Source: Nageia nagi
Lineage: Eukaryota; Pinophyta
Length of the DNA: 64,000 nucleotides
Assembly (NCBI GenBank): GCA_050084985.1
Contig: JBITNC010000001.1
Span: 142,600,001 to 142,664,000, forward strand
Direction: 5' to 3'
The notes beneath the pieces are model-generated. The model did not search any database. It saw only the letters and a program-made list of their open reading frames with translations, and was not told the origin of the DNA. Below, in pieces: positions 45,591 to 57,479 of this stretch (positions are counted from its first letter, which is position 1; every line of letters starts with the position of its first letter). The position numbers and the translations under genes are program-made.

Positions 45591-46078
45591 CCATTATGGC
45601 CTAGGCATCGCTAGCCTCTCCCCATGAATAGTGTAACAACCTACCTAATTACACTTATTATGACCTGAATGCCTTTGGGAATTTGAATGTGATTAAGACT
45701 ATTTGTGTTATGAGATGACTAATAATGAATGGCTGTATGCTAGGGTAATGGATATTGGCTATTTATAGCAAAAAGGTTATTTTTTAAGATTTTAAATTTT
45801 TTAATTTGCTATTTTTATAGTCATCATCCTGGGCCCAAGTAGCCTAATTGTTTTAGGTTTATTTTTTTCTTGGTTAGTTAGATAAAATTTTATAACTTTA
45901 TAGTATTTTTAATATAAGTTAGCCAAATATGCCTCCCACCAAATTTGCACCTTATTGCTTATATTTTATTGATGTTTTTAATATTCCTAAGTGAATTGTC
46001 TATTCGAACAGAGTTCTCTAGAAAAAAGAATACAAATCTAAAAGAAAAGAAGATTGTACTATAATAGGAGAATACACA
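45591..46078. other. Unassigned DNA with a possible new LTR start
   Basis: TGTAACAACCTACCTAATTA at 45,632 resembles the TGTAACGACCC type start of many plant gypsy LTRs. No second copy was found in the window, so this is only a hint. Confidence 0.25.
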
Positions 46079-46670
46079 TGACTTGTTATAGAATAAAGTG
46101 ACTTGTTACCAAATATGAGCATCTTGTTACTAAAGATGAGTAACTCGTTACTAAAGACGAGTGACTTGTTACTGAAGATGAGTGTCTTGTTACTGAAGTC
46201 AAGTGACTTGTTACTAAAGACAAGTGACTTGTTACTAAGGATGAATGACTTATTACTACAAATGAGAAACTTGTTACTAAAGATGAAAAACTTATTATTG
46301 AAGATGAGTGACTTGTTATTGTAGATAAGTGACTTGTTACTACAAATGACTGACTTGTTAATAAACATGAGCAACTTGTTAATGAATACGAGCATCTTGT
46401 TACTAAAGACAAGTGACTTGTTATTGAAGATGAGCAACTTATTACTGAAGATGAGTGACTTGTTACTAAATATGACCAACTTGTTACTCAAGATGATTGA
46501 CTTGTTATGCAACATGATTAACTTGTTACTAAAGATAAGTAAGTTGGTACTGAAGATGAGTGACTTTGTTACTAAAGACCAATGACTTAATATTGAAGAG
46601 GAGTGACTTACTATTGAAGACAAACAACTTGTTGTAGAAGATGAGCATCTTATTACTGAAGATAAGCATT
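46079..46670 (+). repeat. 21 bp minisatellite, about 28 units
   Basis: Consensus close to ACTTGTTACTAAAGATGAGTG. The step between CTTGTT starts is 21 bp almost throughout (46,123, 46,144, 46,165 ...; the first step is 20). Units differ at one to five positions. Because 21 is a multiple of three, each frame repeats a seven-residue word (LLLKMSD on plus, SNKSLIF on minus), which produces open frames of 201, 108, 83 and 73 codons that need not be genes. Confidence 0.92.
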
Positions 46671-47365
46671 TGAAATATACTAATATTTCAAATTCACTTG
46701 TAATTGTTACCTTTTTTTAGAAAATGATATCAATTAGCCAATTTTTTATAGCATAGTTCTTAAAAAATTGAAATATTACCATTACTTCTACAATGTTTTG
46801 GGATAAAATTTCTAATATTTTGAAATTGTTTCATCATATTTTATTTATTTTGATTCACCAAAATTCCTTATGCATAACCTTGCTATATGCAATATTTATG
46901 TTGATTTGATGCTAGCTTTGAGGTTGTTGTGATACAGATTAAAGGTTGAAACAATATGGGAGTCAGGTTGGAGACCCCAAGGAACTAAATATGAGTTGGT
47001 TATGGGAATCAATTGGTAAGAGTGAAAAAATGATTTGCATTGATTTGTTGACAACCCATAAGGACCTTTGTAAATCATATAGATGCATATGATAATTATT
47101 GTACATGATATTTGATCCTTGTGATGTGTATGCTATTCATGTATGCACCAACAAAATTTACCTTATAATATAGGTAGTCTCCATATGTAAAATTATATGC
47201 AAAATATTTGATATGCATTCCTAAATTGCCTTAGAAAATTTATTAACTATTTTGAATATTGCAAGGGAATATTCTAGATATCTAAATTTAAATTATTCAG
47301 TAAAGAATTTTATTTTTATAAGCAATAAAATCTAGGGTTAGGTGAAAATAAATTTATGAAGGGAT
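46671..47365. other. A+T-rich DNA, nothing recognised
   Basis: No reading frame, terminal repeat or family similarity could be supported. Confidence 0.5.
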
Positions 47366-47565
47366 GAGGAACTATTTTGGTATTTTTCATTAGGTGTGCA
47401 AAATAAATAAGGGACTAATTTGGTAGTTTGCGTTAGGTGTACAAAATAATGGAGGAACTATCTCCATACGTTTTGGTATTTTGCATTAGGTGTGAAAAAT
47501 AATTAGGACTATTTCATATACATTTTGGTATTTAGCATGAGATTTGCAAAACAATTTGTAGGACT
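47366..47565 (+). repeat. Four diverged tandem units, 43-53 bp
   Basis: TTTGGTATTTTGCATTAGGT and GTGCAAAATAA-like text recur four times; the TTAGGTGT core starts at 47,390, 47,433, 47,486 and near 47,538. AGGGACTA or AGGAACTA separates the units. Confidence 0.7.
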
Positions 47566-48246
47566 TGTCACTTAAAGACAAAATTGGTCAAATCTCATTT
47601 TTCCATTTACAATTCCAAGTGCTCTTCTCATGTTTTAGCCTCTAGTGTTAAATACTTAGTTTAAATTATGAATTTGAATATTGTAGTTCATTTAAAAAGG
47701 GTATTGCTTATTTAAAATTTAGAGAAAATACATGTGAACTTATTGTATAGTTTGTATATATATGGTTGGTGAGCTTATTGGATAATTTGTCTATATCTTG
47801 TTGGATGTATGTGGATAAGGGAGTAAATGATTTAATATTTAGTTGAGAATTTGGCTTATAGACTTTGTAGATTATTTTGAAAGAATGGAATTATTTATTT
47901 ACAAAGCTTGTCATGATAATAAAGGTTACTTTATTTTGGATTAATGTTAATGGTATCTTGTGAATGGTATAGTGATTTCATTTGACACATTTTTATGTAT
48001 TAGAGTACTTGGAGTATAAGTACAAGTAAAATAAAAGTATGTTAAATGAATAAGAGTCATAGGGTGATTTTAAGACCTTAATTGGGCTATCATTTTGTTA
48101 ATTATTTTCATGAGTGAGCTTGTCATTTTGAAACCCTATCAATCGATGAAATTTCTTTTTCTTTAGTATCAAATATGAAGTTATAATGGACACCACTAGA
48201 TACTCGTTTATTTGCTATGTTCTCCCTCAAATTTCTATAGCTTGAC
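47566..48246. other. A+T-rich DNA, nothing recognised
   Basis: No supported feature. Confidence 0.5.
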
Positions 48247-48861
48247 TCAAAATAGGTGAAAGGAAACTACCCTACTATGAAGGTCTTGCAATATGGGTAT
48301 ACTTGAGAAAACTAGGTCAACACATTCTTTAATTAAGAAGAGTTGAAAATTACATTTGAAAATTGGGATATTTTCCTCTATACCTAAAAGTTGATTGCCT
48401 TTGGGAGAACACATATGTATATAGTCAAACATGAGACACTTCCCTCTCTCTACTAATCTGAAGTGTACAAATTAGGAGACCAACTAGAATAATTGCCATG
48501 TTGATACATCTCTTATAGAGCTGGAGCCTCAAACTAAAATTTCCCTTTGAAAGTAGGCCAACAAACTCATTCATCATGGAGTGATCTTTCTCTTCTGTCA
48601 ATAGGTATGAGAACTAGAAATAGATTCACTTCTCCTTCCATCCCATATCAATTTATATCTAGCATGAGTTGAATTAAAACTAAGTTGAGAGGGAGGCCTA
48701 GGAAATACTAACATAGTAAAGTAATTTTCTATCTCACCATAGGAAAGTGGCATAGATACTACAACTATATCCATAAAGAGCTCAAACTGGGAGACACATA
48801 TATAATCCTTTTGAATACAATCATTCTTCTCTATGATGAAGGATATTAAGGAATGACCCAT
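48247..48861 (-). pseudogene. Two minus-strand ORF pieces, unrecognised
   Basis: 48,598-48,861 (87 codons: DYICVSQFELFMDIVVVSMP, FPRPPSQLSF, RYKLIWDGRRSES) and 48,247-48,432 (61 codons: HMCSPKGNQLLGIEENIPIF, KECVDLVFSSIPILQDLHSR) are consecutive on the minus strand with about 165 bp of stop-containing sequence between. Codon content looks protein-like and base composition is a little less A+T rich than around. No domain recognised. It may be one decayed gene or transposon frame. Confidence 0.3.
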
Positions 48862-50214
48862 TTTCCTTTCATTGGAATAGTTTAAATCTTCTTTCTAGCC
48901 ATCCAAAGAAGTAGTCTCTTTTATTTTCTCACCATGAATGCTAATGGATATGGGAGAATATTACTGATGGATGCTAATATATGATATCCTTCATATGAAA
49001 GTAGAGGCTCCTCCCAAATGCATCACACAATGGTATTAAAAATTTTATCAATAAAGTTTAAGCATAGATAATAATATCAAAGGAATATATATACGCTTTC
49101 TACTATTCTCGATTTAAATGTTTCATTAAACCTTGACTACTTCCCATAAAATTTACTTTAATTTTTGTTTGATTATGTCACTTGTTGTGTGACAAGGGAA
49201 ATAAAAGATATTTGAGCTTTATAATAGTCCTATTATTAAGATAATCATGATAATAGGAATATTTTTTTAAAATATCATGATTACCTCTTTAGTATATCAA
49301 TGATAAATGAGTTTGATTTCCTCTTTAGTTTATTAAAAAAAATGAGAAATACGAGGTTTAAGAGATTACATAATTTTGGTACATTAGAAATTTGTTTGAA
49401 TTCACCATTTGAAGATCATAATAGATTTATAATAAATATTTGAATTGGTTTGTACTAAATAAAAAAGTGAATAGTGAAATTATACCCTATGATCAACAAA
49501 GGGAGGCAATTCTAGTGAGAACATAAAACCTCTTGAGATCAAAGAATTGGGTATTGATTGTTGATAATAAACTACTACATGTAGAAGATTAAATGTTTGA
49601 AATATGATACATCTAGGGTAGGATGCATTTTGGTCATCAAAAGAGTTGTCCTGATCCTTAAATACTATAAAAAACCTCTCCTAGTACTTTTATCCAACAA
49701 GTATTGGATCCTTGGGATGAACGTGCAAGATAGAGGTGCCTTGAAGATGCATCAAGAAGAAAAATATGTATTTAAGACCTTTTTTTTATCTATTTATACA
49801 AAGTTATAATGTAAAATCCTCATGTTGAATATATAGGAACCCACATGTAATTAAATACATCATACACTATGATGTACATCCTGGTCAAGTCACCAATTAG
49901 TGATCTAAAATTAGATCATCTCATCAAAGAAAAATAAATTTTCTACATCAAAGAGTTCTTTATCATGATCTCATTGATTCAAACAATGGAAAAATCCAAT
50001 CCTGTATGTGTGAGAAATGTGTTTTCAAAGTTTAGGTATTTTTTATTAAAAATACAAAAGGTAAAAAAGTAAGTTTCAAGTTCTTATTTTTATTTCTTTT
50101 ATTACATAATGTTGTAGATCTATTCTTTCTATTTCTAGTACTTTTTACAATTTGTGAAACCGACCTCATGATCAAAAGTTATTACATTTTGAAGTTTGCA
50201 ATTTTTTTAATAAA
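48862..50214. other. A+T-rich DNA with one hairpin
   Basis: An 8 bp inverted repeat CCTATTAT/ATAATAGG at 49,229-49,257 (13 base loop) is the only structure noted. A 70-codon frame at 49,597-49,809 is not recognised. Confidence 0.4.
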
Positions 50215-50930
50215 ATGGGGGGCATTTGAAAGCCCATTAGTGTGAGGGGGCATTTTGGAGGCCAAATAGAGTGCTTAGTCTTTTTTTTTTTTAAGATTTA
50301 CAAGTCGCCAAGTGGTTCCATATCATTGGATCCACCTAGTAATTTGATTTTTGCAAGATTTGAAGGTTTTAAAGGTGTTTGGTTTATTTTTATTGATGTT
50401 TTGGCTTATTTTTGGGCTGAGAATATTTGTAAGCCTATGTTTCCAAAGAGCTTATTTGTTTGAGTTTGAAATCCAATTATGGAAGCTTGGCTCAATCAAT
50501 TGAGCCCAAATATGAGTTACAAGCATATGGGAATATTGGGAAATCATGTTTGTTAGTAGTTATGGCTATTCTAGAGGCGACCAGGTGGAGATGAGATTGG
50601 TTGATGGCCAAAACCAAAATTGTCTTTATGGGGTGTAATTCTAGTAAATTGGTTGTTAATACATTTTTTTTTTGTTATAAAAGGAAGACTATTTTTTTTT
50701 CTTTTTTTTTGTGACACTGTTACTAGTCTATGAGAGGAAAAGGAGTGAAGAGATAGAAGGAGAAAAATACCAAGTATTGTAATAGTGAGACAAATCAAGG
50801 AGAGCTTTGGGTAAAATCTTTTATGGTGTATTTATTTTTCTAGTTCATTTTTTTTTGCTACCACACTTGGAAATTTGTTTCTTTCTAATGTGAGATAATA
50901 AGGCAAAATTTAAATAATCCATACCTGATA
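50215..50930 (+). repeat. LTR-like fragment
   Basis: GGGGGCATTTGAAAGCCCAT and GTGAGGGGGCATTTTGGAGG at 50,218-50,262 resemble 17,427-17,470 in the LTR of element 2 (GGGGGCATTTTGAAGGCTCA, then GGGGGAATTTTGGAGGC). A TATA-like TTATAAAAGGAAG at about 50,676-50,688 is followed by a purine-rich leader, as expected for U3/R. No matching partner LTR or coding region was found. Confidence 0.35.
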
Positions 50931-52890
50931 ACATATCAGAATAGATCGATTAGGGTTACCTTAGTCTTGATGTGTTGCTATCATCATAAAATACATTAGG
51001 GTATGGAATAAAGATATTACCCATTGCTATATAGTCAATTGTTAAACAAATGTAATTATGTATTAATTTATGTACCAAGGTAGATAGCCCTTGTGTCCAT
51101 GATACACTTGTAAGAAATTTATGATGATCTAAGAACCAAGTATGTTTTGAATCATCTAATTTTTGACTTTATAAATGGATCTAATAAATTTATGAGACTA
51201 TTTTTAAAAAATAATTTCTTGAAAGGTTAACTAATATATTGATACATGAACCCTAGTGTGTTCAAGTTATTTACAAATACAAAGTAAATATCACAATAGA
51301 TTCCCTAACCGAATTGTAATATGATTATTGTAACACATGGATAACTTGACATTGAAAGGGAAACTCCCTTGTAAAAATTAATAAAATTATTGGGTAAAAT
51401 AACATTTAATGACTCATTATGACAATGAAATGATGGTGTTGTGTTCAAGAAAATACACATCCATGAAAGGTTAAAATGACCAAAGCATGAGTTACTTACA
51501 ATACTTTGGAGTGATATAAATAGAATGGTAAGGTCTTGATACTTATCTCAAACTTAAACAAGATGTTAGGGTTTTTAGTTGATCCTACAAAGACACATAA
51601 TCAATAAGCTAAAACCCTAAAAGGAAATTAAAAGGGAAAGGAGACCTCAAACCAATATTAGGAGTTGATCAAAGGATATGATAAGCATACAAACAAACTA
51701 GTTAAGAATTAAGAACTATGAATGATTATAACATTGAAAGAAAACTTAGTCAAACCCATGTTATCATAATTTTGCTAAATAATAACAAAAATATATTCAA
51801 TGAGTATGTTATACTCTACATTGCACTCCCTTGTTAGAAGTAGCCACTTTCAAAGGTATCTAAAGGCTTATTATTTTTCTTTGGCATGTGATGTACTTTT
51901 AAAGTAATATTCTTTGCATCGCATCATGCATATGGGATATTTATAGTAAAGTACTATTGAATATTATTTGATGGCTTCATGAATAAGCTTTTCTAAAACT
52001 TCTTATGCATGTTTTATGAAATTACTATGTTTGTTTACCAAACATGATTGATAATGTGAAAAGTGGTCTGGTTTGTAATTAATTTAGATTGTAAGAACAT
52101 CCTATTGCTTGATTCAAGCATGAAACCTAGAAAACCTAATAATTGGTATAGAATAAATTATTTCTATGGTCATTAGTGTGGGGATGGTTCTCTTTATAAT
52201 CTTGCTTTAAAATTTATCAAACTATACAAACCACTTGAGGGTATTATTATAATACCCATGGCTCCCCAAGATATGGTAATTGGGATATCAAACATCATGG
52301 TGAGCCTAGTTGATAGATATGGGTAGGCTAGTGTCCCATATGCTTGACAAGTTATCAAATGAGGGTAGTAGTTGGTAAAAATTTAGTAATTAGGTGAGGA
52401 TAATTACAAGTCATACTACCTACAGTTTAGCAAATAGGAGTATAATGACTATTCCATAGGAAATGGTGATTACCATAAGGAAGATTTCATAGGAAAATCT
52501 ATTTGCACCTATGAATTGGAGGGTTACCATACAAAAAAGATGCATAACCTTGTGTATGAGCATTTTATTGGGTGATCTAGGTGCCAAGTAGGAAATCACA
52601 ATGTTGTGAATAGAATATCCATTGCATAGTTCATGAATAGAAATGGTGGGGTCACCCATGTGGCATTTTCTAACAGGATGAGCATTGAGAAGTGATCACT
52701 AGAAGGATTTTGATCAAGATTGGTTAATCCAAATTTGGCCAATCTTGATATATGGGTGCTAACTAGATACCAATGTTGACATGCTCATGTGGATTGCCTT
52801 ATCCATTCCTAGACCATTCAAATGTTTAAATTAAATAAAAAAATAGGTTTGAAATTTTAGAGTTTTGTAAAGTTTGAAATAGGTGAAGCA
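50931..52890 (+). repeat. Probable 5' LTR region of element 4 (left limit not defined)
   Basis: The stretch ends AGGTGAAGCA just before a PBS. Its last 800 bp have the character of chromovirus LTRs and are less A+T rich (GGATATCAAACATCATGGTG, GATATGGGTAGGCTAGTGTC, GGTAGTAGTTGG), comparable in style to 35,040-35,400 in element 3. With no 3' LTR in the window the left end cannot be fixed. Confidence 0.45.
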
Positions 52891-52896
52891 TTAGAT

Positions 52897-52908
52897 TGAT
52901 ATTAGAGC
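52897..52908 (+). other. Primer binding site of element 4
   Basis: TGATATTAGAGC differs from the initiator-Met site TGGTATCAGAGC at two positions, one G-to-A and one C-to-T. Confidence 0.7.
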
Positions 52909-52962
52909 ATCAAGTATAAACCCTCAAGCCTATGGTCCATGACTATTTTGTTGTAAGAGTTT

Positions 52963-54330
52963 AGGATGTTGATACAAGTATGCTTGAGCCTAATGAAAAC
53001 ACCACTTTATGAACTCAAATTATGGCACTCCCAATACATGTAATAAGAGCTTTTGGTAACCTACACCAAGGTGTTGGGAATGGTCTCCCTATGAATATAA
53101 ATGCAAGGGAAAATAGAAGGAATATTAGAGGAAGGAATTCAAGGAATAAGAACTTGAGGAATGTCAATAGAAGGGCACTAAATAATAATGAACCTAAAGT
53201 TCTACAAGTCATTACACTAGGAATAATGATGATGAAGAAACCATTAAAAGGTTACAAGAGTAGGTGGTGGAATAATAAGATATTATCAATAATATGATAA
53301 ATTAATTGGTTGAAATTCCACCAAAAGAACATGTTTTAGATCAAGAAAGGCTTGAAGGGACAAATGACCAAATTTAGGTTAGGATTGAACATGAGCTTAC
53401 TTCAAATCTTAAGAAAGCTTAGATCCCAAAGTTTAATGGTAAGCAAGATGGCAAGCAAGTTGAGGTATGGTTAGAAGAAGCATAGGTATACTTCTATATG
53501 AAGAACTTATATATACAAACCAAAATAGTTTGGGCTACTTATAATTTTGAGGACATTGCACTAGAATGATGGAATGCTTACAAGATTGAGTATGGGATTC
53601 AATATCTTAAGTGGTCAGACTTTGTTGTAGCATTTTGCAAAAGATTCATTCCCCAAATCTATTATGATAAAAATTATGAAGAATAATATACCTATAAACA
53701 AGGATCATGAGTATACAAAGCTATTACCATAAATTTATCATGCTACTCAAATATTTTCCCAAAGATAAGAATCATATGAAGTTTCATAGGTTTCTTATTA
53801 GGCTAGACCTCGAGATCAAGATTGTGATGAATGTGTTAAGCTCTAAAATACTCAAAGAAGCATATGACCTTTTGAAAAGAGAAGAGGGTAATTTGAGCAT
53901 CAATAAAACCTTCATAAACTATAATCTTTTGGATGAAAAAGATTAGAAAATCTACTAAAAGAGTAAAAATGTAGGATTCTTGATATGGGAATAGAAATAA
54001 GTCTAGCATCCAAGCAACAAGAAGATCAAGGATAATAATCATGGTCATAAAGATGGAAATCCACCCAAGTTTGAGAAAAGGCCATTTGGAAACAAAAATA
54101 ATAAAAAGGAGAATTTTCAAAGGAAAAATCACTAGTTTTGAAAATAAAAAGTACAACCATAGGAATGGAAGCCAAGGGTCCCTGAACCATAGTCAAGGGT
54201 TTTTAGGCAAAAGGACTAACTAGAATGTACCCATGGATAAGTTTTTGAAATAGAAAAAGGATCATAGAGATGGATATTGGAAATATGATGGAGCTCATTA
54301 TACAAATAAGTGATCTTTGAAGACAAATCA
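52963..54330 (+). pseudogene. Gag of element 4, decayed
   Basis: An Asn/Arg-rich leader (53,022-53,297) precedes a retrotransposon gag domain at about 53,420-53,690: IPKFNGKQDGKQVEVWLEEA, ALE followed by a stop where Trp is usual, WNAYKIEYG, WSDFVVAFCKRFIPQIYYD. The open frame 53,707-53,946 continues (YYHKFIMLLKYFPKDKNHMK, FLIRLDLEIKIVMNVL). A degenerate zinc knuckle GYWKYDGAHYTNK lies near 54,271-54,310, with Cys lost to Tyr twice. Confidence 0.75.
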
Positions 54331-54403
54331 GCCTAAAGAGCTCCATATTTTTGTAGCTATCGGATCAATATAGACTAGAAGATAAGCCACTCCCCTTCAA
54401 ATT

Positions 54404-54990
54404 TTGGGTAAAGTATCTAATATGTATTTTAAGGTTTTGATAGATTGTGGTGCTACAATTAGTTTTATATCAAATTCCTTAGTTAAAGATGTGTCTAATG
54501 CATCCAAATTTTTGACAAACATATGGCAACTAGAGTTTGGATCTGGATATAAGTACCTTGTTAGAAAGTATTTTAGGGATGCTAAAATAGAATTATGCAA
54601 GGGATCTACTATTTGGGATTTGTATGTGGTTCCATTAGCCTCTTAAAATATGATTTTGGGCATGTATTGGTTAATGGCTTATAAATCTTGAATCAAATTT
54701 CAAGAAAGATAGGTAGAATACACTGATGAATCTCAAACTTGATATAAGGTCTAAAGTGATCAAGGACCTTTTGAGTCTTATTTGATCACATCAATCCAAG
54801 TAAAAAGAAGTATAAGAAAAAGGGAGATGATATATGTAGTCAAAGTTAAAAAGGTTTATCAAAATAAGAAGGATGTAGAGCTCCTAAATAAGTACCCTTT
54901 GTTACGAGAATATAAATATGTATTCCTTGATGACCTACCAAGATTACCCTCAAAATAAGAATTTGCTTTCTCAATAGACCTGGTACCTAG
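54404..54990 (+). pseudogene. Aspartic protease of element 4, decayed
   Basis: The open frame 54,404-54,646 holds FKVLIDCGATISFISNSLVK (catalytic Asp kept, Cys in place of Ser or Thr), then the (V)LGMxWL-type motif as MILGMYWLMAYKS with Asp changed to Tyr, and IKFQER. It leads into RT through LLNKYPLLREYKYVFLDDLP. Confidence 0.85.
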
Positions 54991-55785
54991 AGTAAATCTT
55001 ATTTCTAAAACTCCATATAGAATGAATACCATTGAGATGCAAGAGTTGAAAGTACAATTGCAGGATCTCTTAGAAAAGGGGTTGATAAAATCTAGTGTAT
55101 CACCATGGGGTGCTCTAGTGTTATTTATAAAGAATATTGATGGTATCTTAAGGTTGTGCATAAATTATGAGATGCTAAATAAAGTCACCATAAAAAATAG
55201 GTATCCATTACCTAGGATTGATGATTTATTTCCTCAACTTAAGGATGTTGCTATCTTCTCAAAGATATATTTAAGATCAAGATGCCACCAATCGAGGATC
55301 AAGAGTTTATATACTCATAAAATAAATTTCAAACTAGATATGGGCATTATGAGTTTATGGTATTTCCCTTTGGATTGAATAATGCTCTTGCAACATTCAT
55401 GAATTTGATGAATAGTGTGTATTGGGAGTATATTGATAAGTTTGTGTTGATATTTCTTAATGACATCCTCATATGTTCAATAAATGAGAAGGATCATAAC
55501 CATCACTTGAAAATGGTTTTATAAGTATTAAGGAAAAATTAGTTATATGGAAAATTATGAAAATGTGAATTTTTTGTCTCATAAATTTAATATTTAGGCC
55601 ATATCATTTCTATAAATGGAATCTTAGTTGATCCTAAGAAAGTAGAAGTAATAATGAGTTAGCCTACACCAATAAATATGACTAAGGTAAGAAGTTTTAT
55701 GGGGTTATTTGGATATTATCAAAGGTTTTTCAAGGAATTCTCAAAAATAGCCAATCTCATCACTAGCCTTTAGAAAAAGAATAAG
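54991..55785 (+). pseudogene. Reverse transcriptase of element 4, decayed
   Basis: The open frame 55,022-55,378 contains [60 protein letters not shown] and [15 protein letters not shown]. After a shift come [20 protein letters not shown] and VLIFLNDILICS, where the first Asp of the active-site pair is Asn, then YLGHIISINGILVDPKKVEV and KVRSFMGLFGYYQRFFKEFS. Confidence 0.9.
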
Positions 55786-56235
55786 GTATTCAAGTGAACA
55801 AAAAATTGTGAGAAAGTTTGTACTATCCTAAAAGAAAGGCTTATCATAGCCCCTATTCTCACCATCCCTGATCCACATGGGAATTTCTCATTATGCAAGA
55901 ATGCTTCATTGAAAGGTTTGGGTGGCTTGTTGTCACAGAATGGAAAACTAGTAGCATATGAATCTAGAAAACTAAGAATCCATGACATGAATTATGAAAC
56001 CCTTGATATTGAGTTGGTGGTTGTATTCCATGCACTTAATATGTGAAGACATTATCTTTTGGGAAATCCCTTCAAACTTGAGATAGACCATCAAAGTTTA
56101 AAGTATTTGTTCACTCAATAAGATTTAAATGCTCGATAAAGGTGATAGATGGAGTTCTTAGCTAAGTATGACTTTATCATTGAATATATTGAAAGTAAAG
56201 AGATTAAGGTGGCAAATGCTTTAAGTCATTAATGA
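55786..56235 (+). pseudogene. RNase H of element 4, decayed
   Basis: LTIPDPHGNFSLCKNASLKG (TDAS changed to KNAS, catalytic Asp lost), LLSQNGKLVAYESRKLRIHD, MNYETLDIELVVVFHALNM, HYLLGNPFKLEIDHQSLKYL, ending near KVANALSH. It stays in one frame with several stops at Trp and Gln positions. Confidence 0.88.
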
Positions 56236-56715
56236 CATATAAACACCATGAAAAGGAGTCTATATTTGATTTATTTGAATAAGTAAAGGTTCTATAGTAA
56301 GAAGATCCATATTGCAAATCTATTTAGGAATTGATAGGGAAAGGTACCACATCATCCCAAGATTATTTTGAAAAATATGGAGTCCTTTATTTTAAGGACA
56401 AATTCTTCATCCCAGAGAAGGATGATTTAATTAATTTGATCATGCAAGAATCCCATCATCCTCCTTATGTAGCACATCCTAGAGGTACAAAAATGAGAGA
56501 GAATTTGAAACAAAGTTTTTATTGGGATGGTATGATGAGAGACATAGAAACATTTGTGGCTAGATATCTTGAATGTTAGAAGGTAAAAGTAGAACATCAA
56601 CATCTAGATGGATATTTATATCCATATTATGTTCCTACATATAAATGATAGGTAATTTTGATGGATTTTATCATTCATTTTCCAAAAACCAAGTTCCATC
56701 ATGCCTCAATTTTGG
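56236..56715 (+). pseudogene. Integrase of element 4, N-terminal half
   Basis: The open frame 56,331-56,579 has YGVLYFKDKFFIPEKDDLIN, IMQESHHPPYVAHPRGTKMR (HHCC zinc domain His pair) and WDGMMRDIETFVARYLEC with the first Cys; the second follows a TAG. ILMDFIIHFPKTK near 56,658-56,697 starts the core with its first Asp. Homology ends at about 56,715, before the second Asp and the Glu. Confidence 0.85.
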
Positions 56716-56780
56716 TAGAGGTTGTGTAGATGCATAAAATTGAATTATTATTTATTAAATAATTCATTTTAGAACATCAA

Positions 56781-57326
56781 TGATGTATTATGTAAATGAG
56801 GGGTTAAAAAAATACCCAATACTATGTAATCTATGTAATGGACCATTATACTATGTACAAGCAATCAAAAAGATCTAAATCATGTAAATATGTTATCATA
56901 TATAAAGGCATCAAAGATGACTTAAAAGGTTATGAGAAAATGAATATGAGGAGGATTCTAAAGAGATTCTAACAAATGTTATATCACTTTGTTATACACA
57001 AATATTATTTTCATATTACATCTTATGTTTGCAATCTGATGAATCTTTCATTCACTTGTCATTACATTCTTTATTGCATCTATATTATTGCATATTTTAG
57101 ACTACTAATGACATACCTCATCTAGGATGCTAATGGCATGTGCATGAATGAATGTATTCTCATATTTTATGGATATTGATCTTAATGGATTAAGCATACA
57201 CATTAATAAAAGGTACATATACTCCTATCATTTATTATTTTAATATTTCAAATATTTGGGACAATAAAAACATTGTAGCCAAATAGTGCATCAATTTCCA
57301 TATTTATGCATTCTTTTGGGACTACA
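56781..57326 (+). repeat. Candidate 5' LTR of Tat-like element 5
   Basis: TGATGTATTATG at 56,781 to GACTACA ending 57,326, about 546 bp, between the broken element 4 and a PBS-like TGGTGAACTCATCAG at 57,330. A TATA box (TATATAAAGG, 56,899-56,908) lies in the expected part. The partner LTR would be beyond the window, so the ends are unproven. Confidence 0.4.
56899..56908 (+). promoter_or_regulatory. TATA box in candidate LTR of element 5
   Basis: TATATAAAGG, followed about 30 bp later by a purine-rich leader. It would drive transcription of element 5. Confidence 0.4.
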
Positions 57327-57479
57327 TTTTGGTGAACTCATCAGTTAGATTTATCTTTTCCTTCTAGCAATATCTTGTGAACCTATGTCATGGAGATACA
57401 TTGCTAGCAATGTGCACCTCTATTCCTAAGATGTGAACAACGTATACATGGAGTAAATTATGTAGCTCCTTCAAGAATT

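Larger units (their letters stand above)
52897..56715 (+). mobile_element. Ty3/gypsy chromovirus-like element, internal region, 3' truncated (element 4)
   Basis: PBS, gag, protease, RT, RNase H and the first half of integrase in order. Sequence motifs are close to element 3 (VSPWGA, RCFMGL/RSFMGL, ALSR/ALSH). Recognisable integrase ends at about 56,715 and the LTR candidate of element 5 begins at 56,781, so the rest was lost or displaced by that insertion. Confidence 0.85.

Noticed and set aside
46018-46623. 201-codon minus-strand ORF as a gene
   Set aside because: It is created by the 21 bp minisatellite, whose period keeps any stop-free unit open in the same frame; other frames on both strands are open too.
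49229-49257. Small inverted repeat as a MITE
   Set aside because: An 8 bp palindrome alone, without flanking target duplication or a second copy, is expected by chance in A+T-rich DNA.
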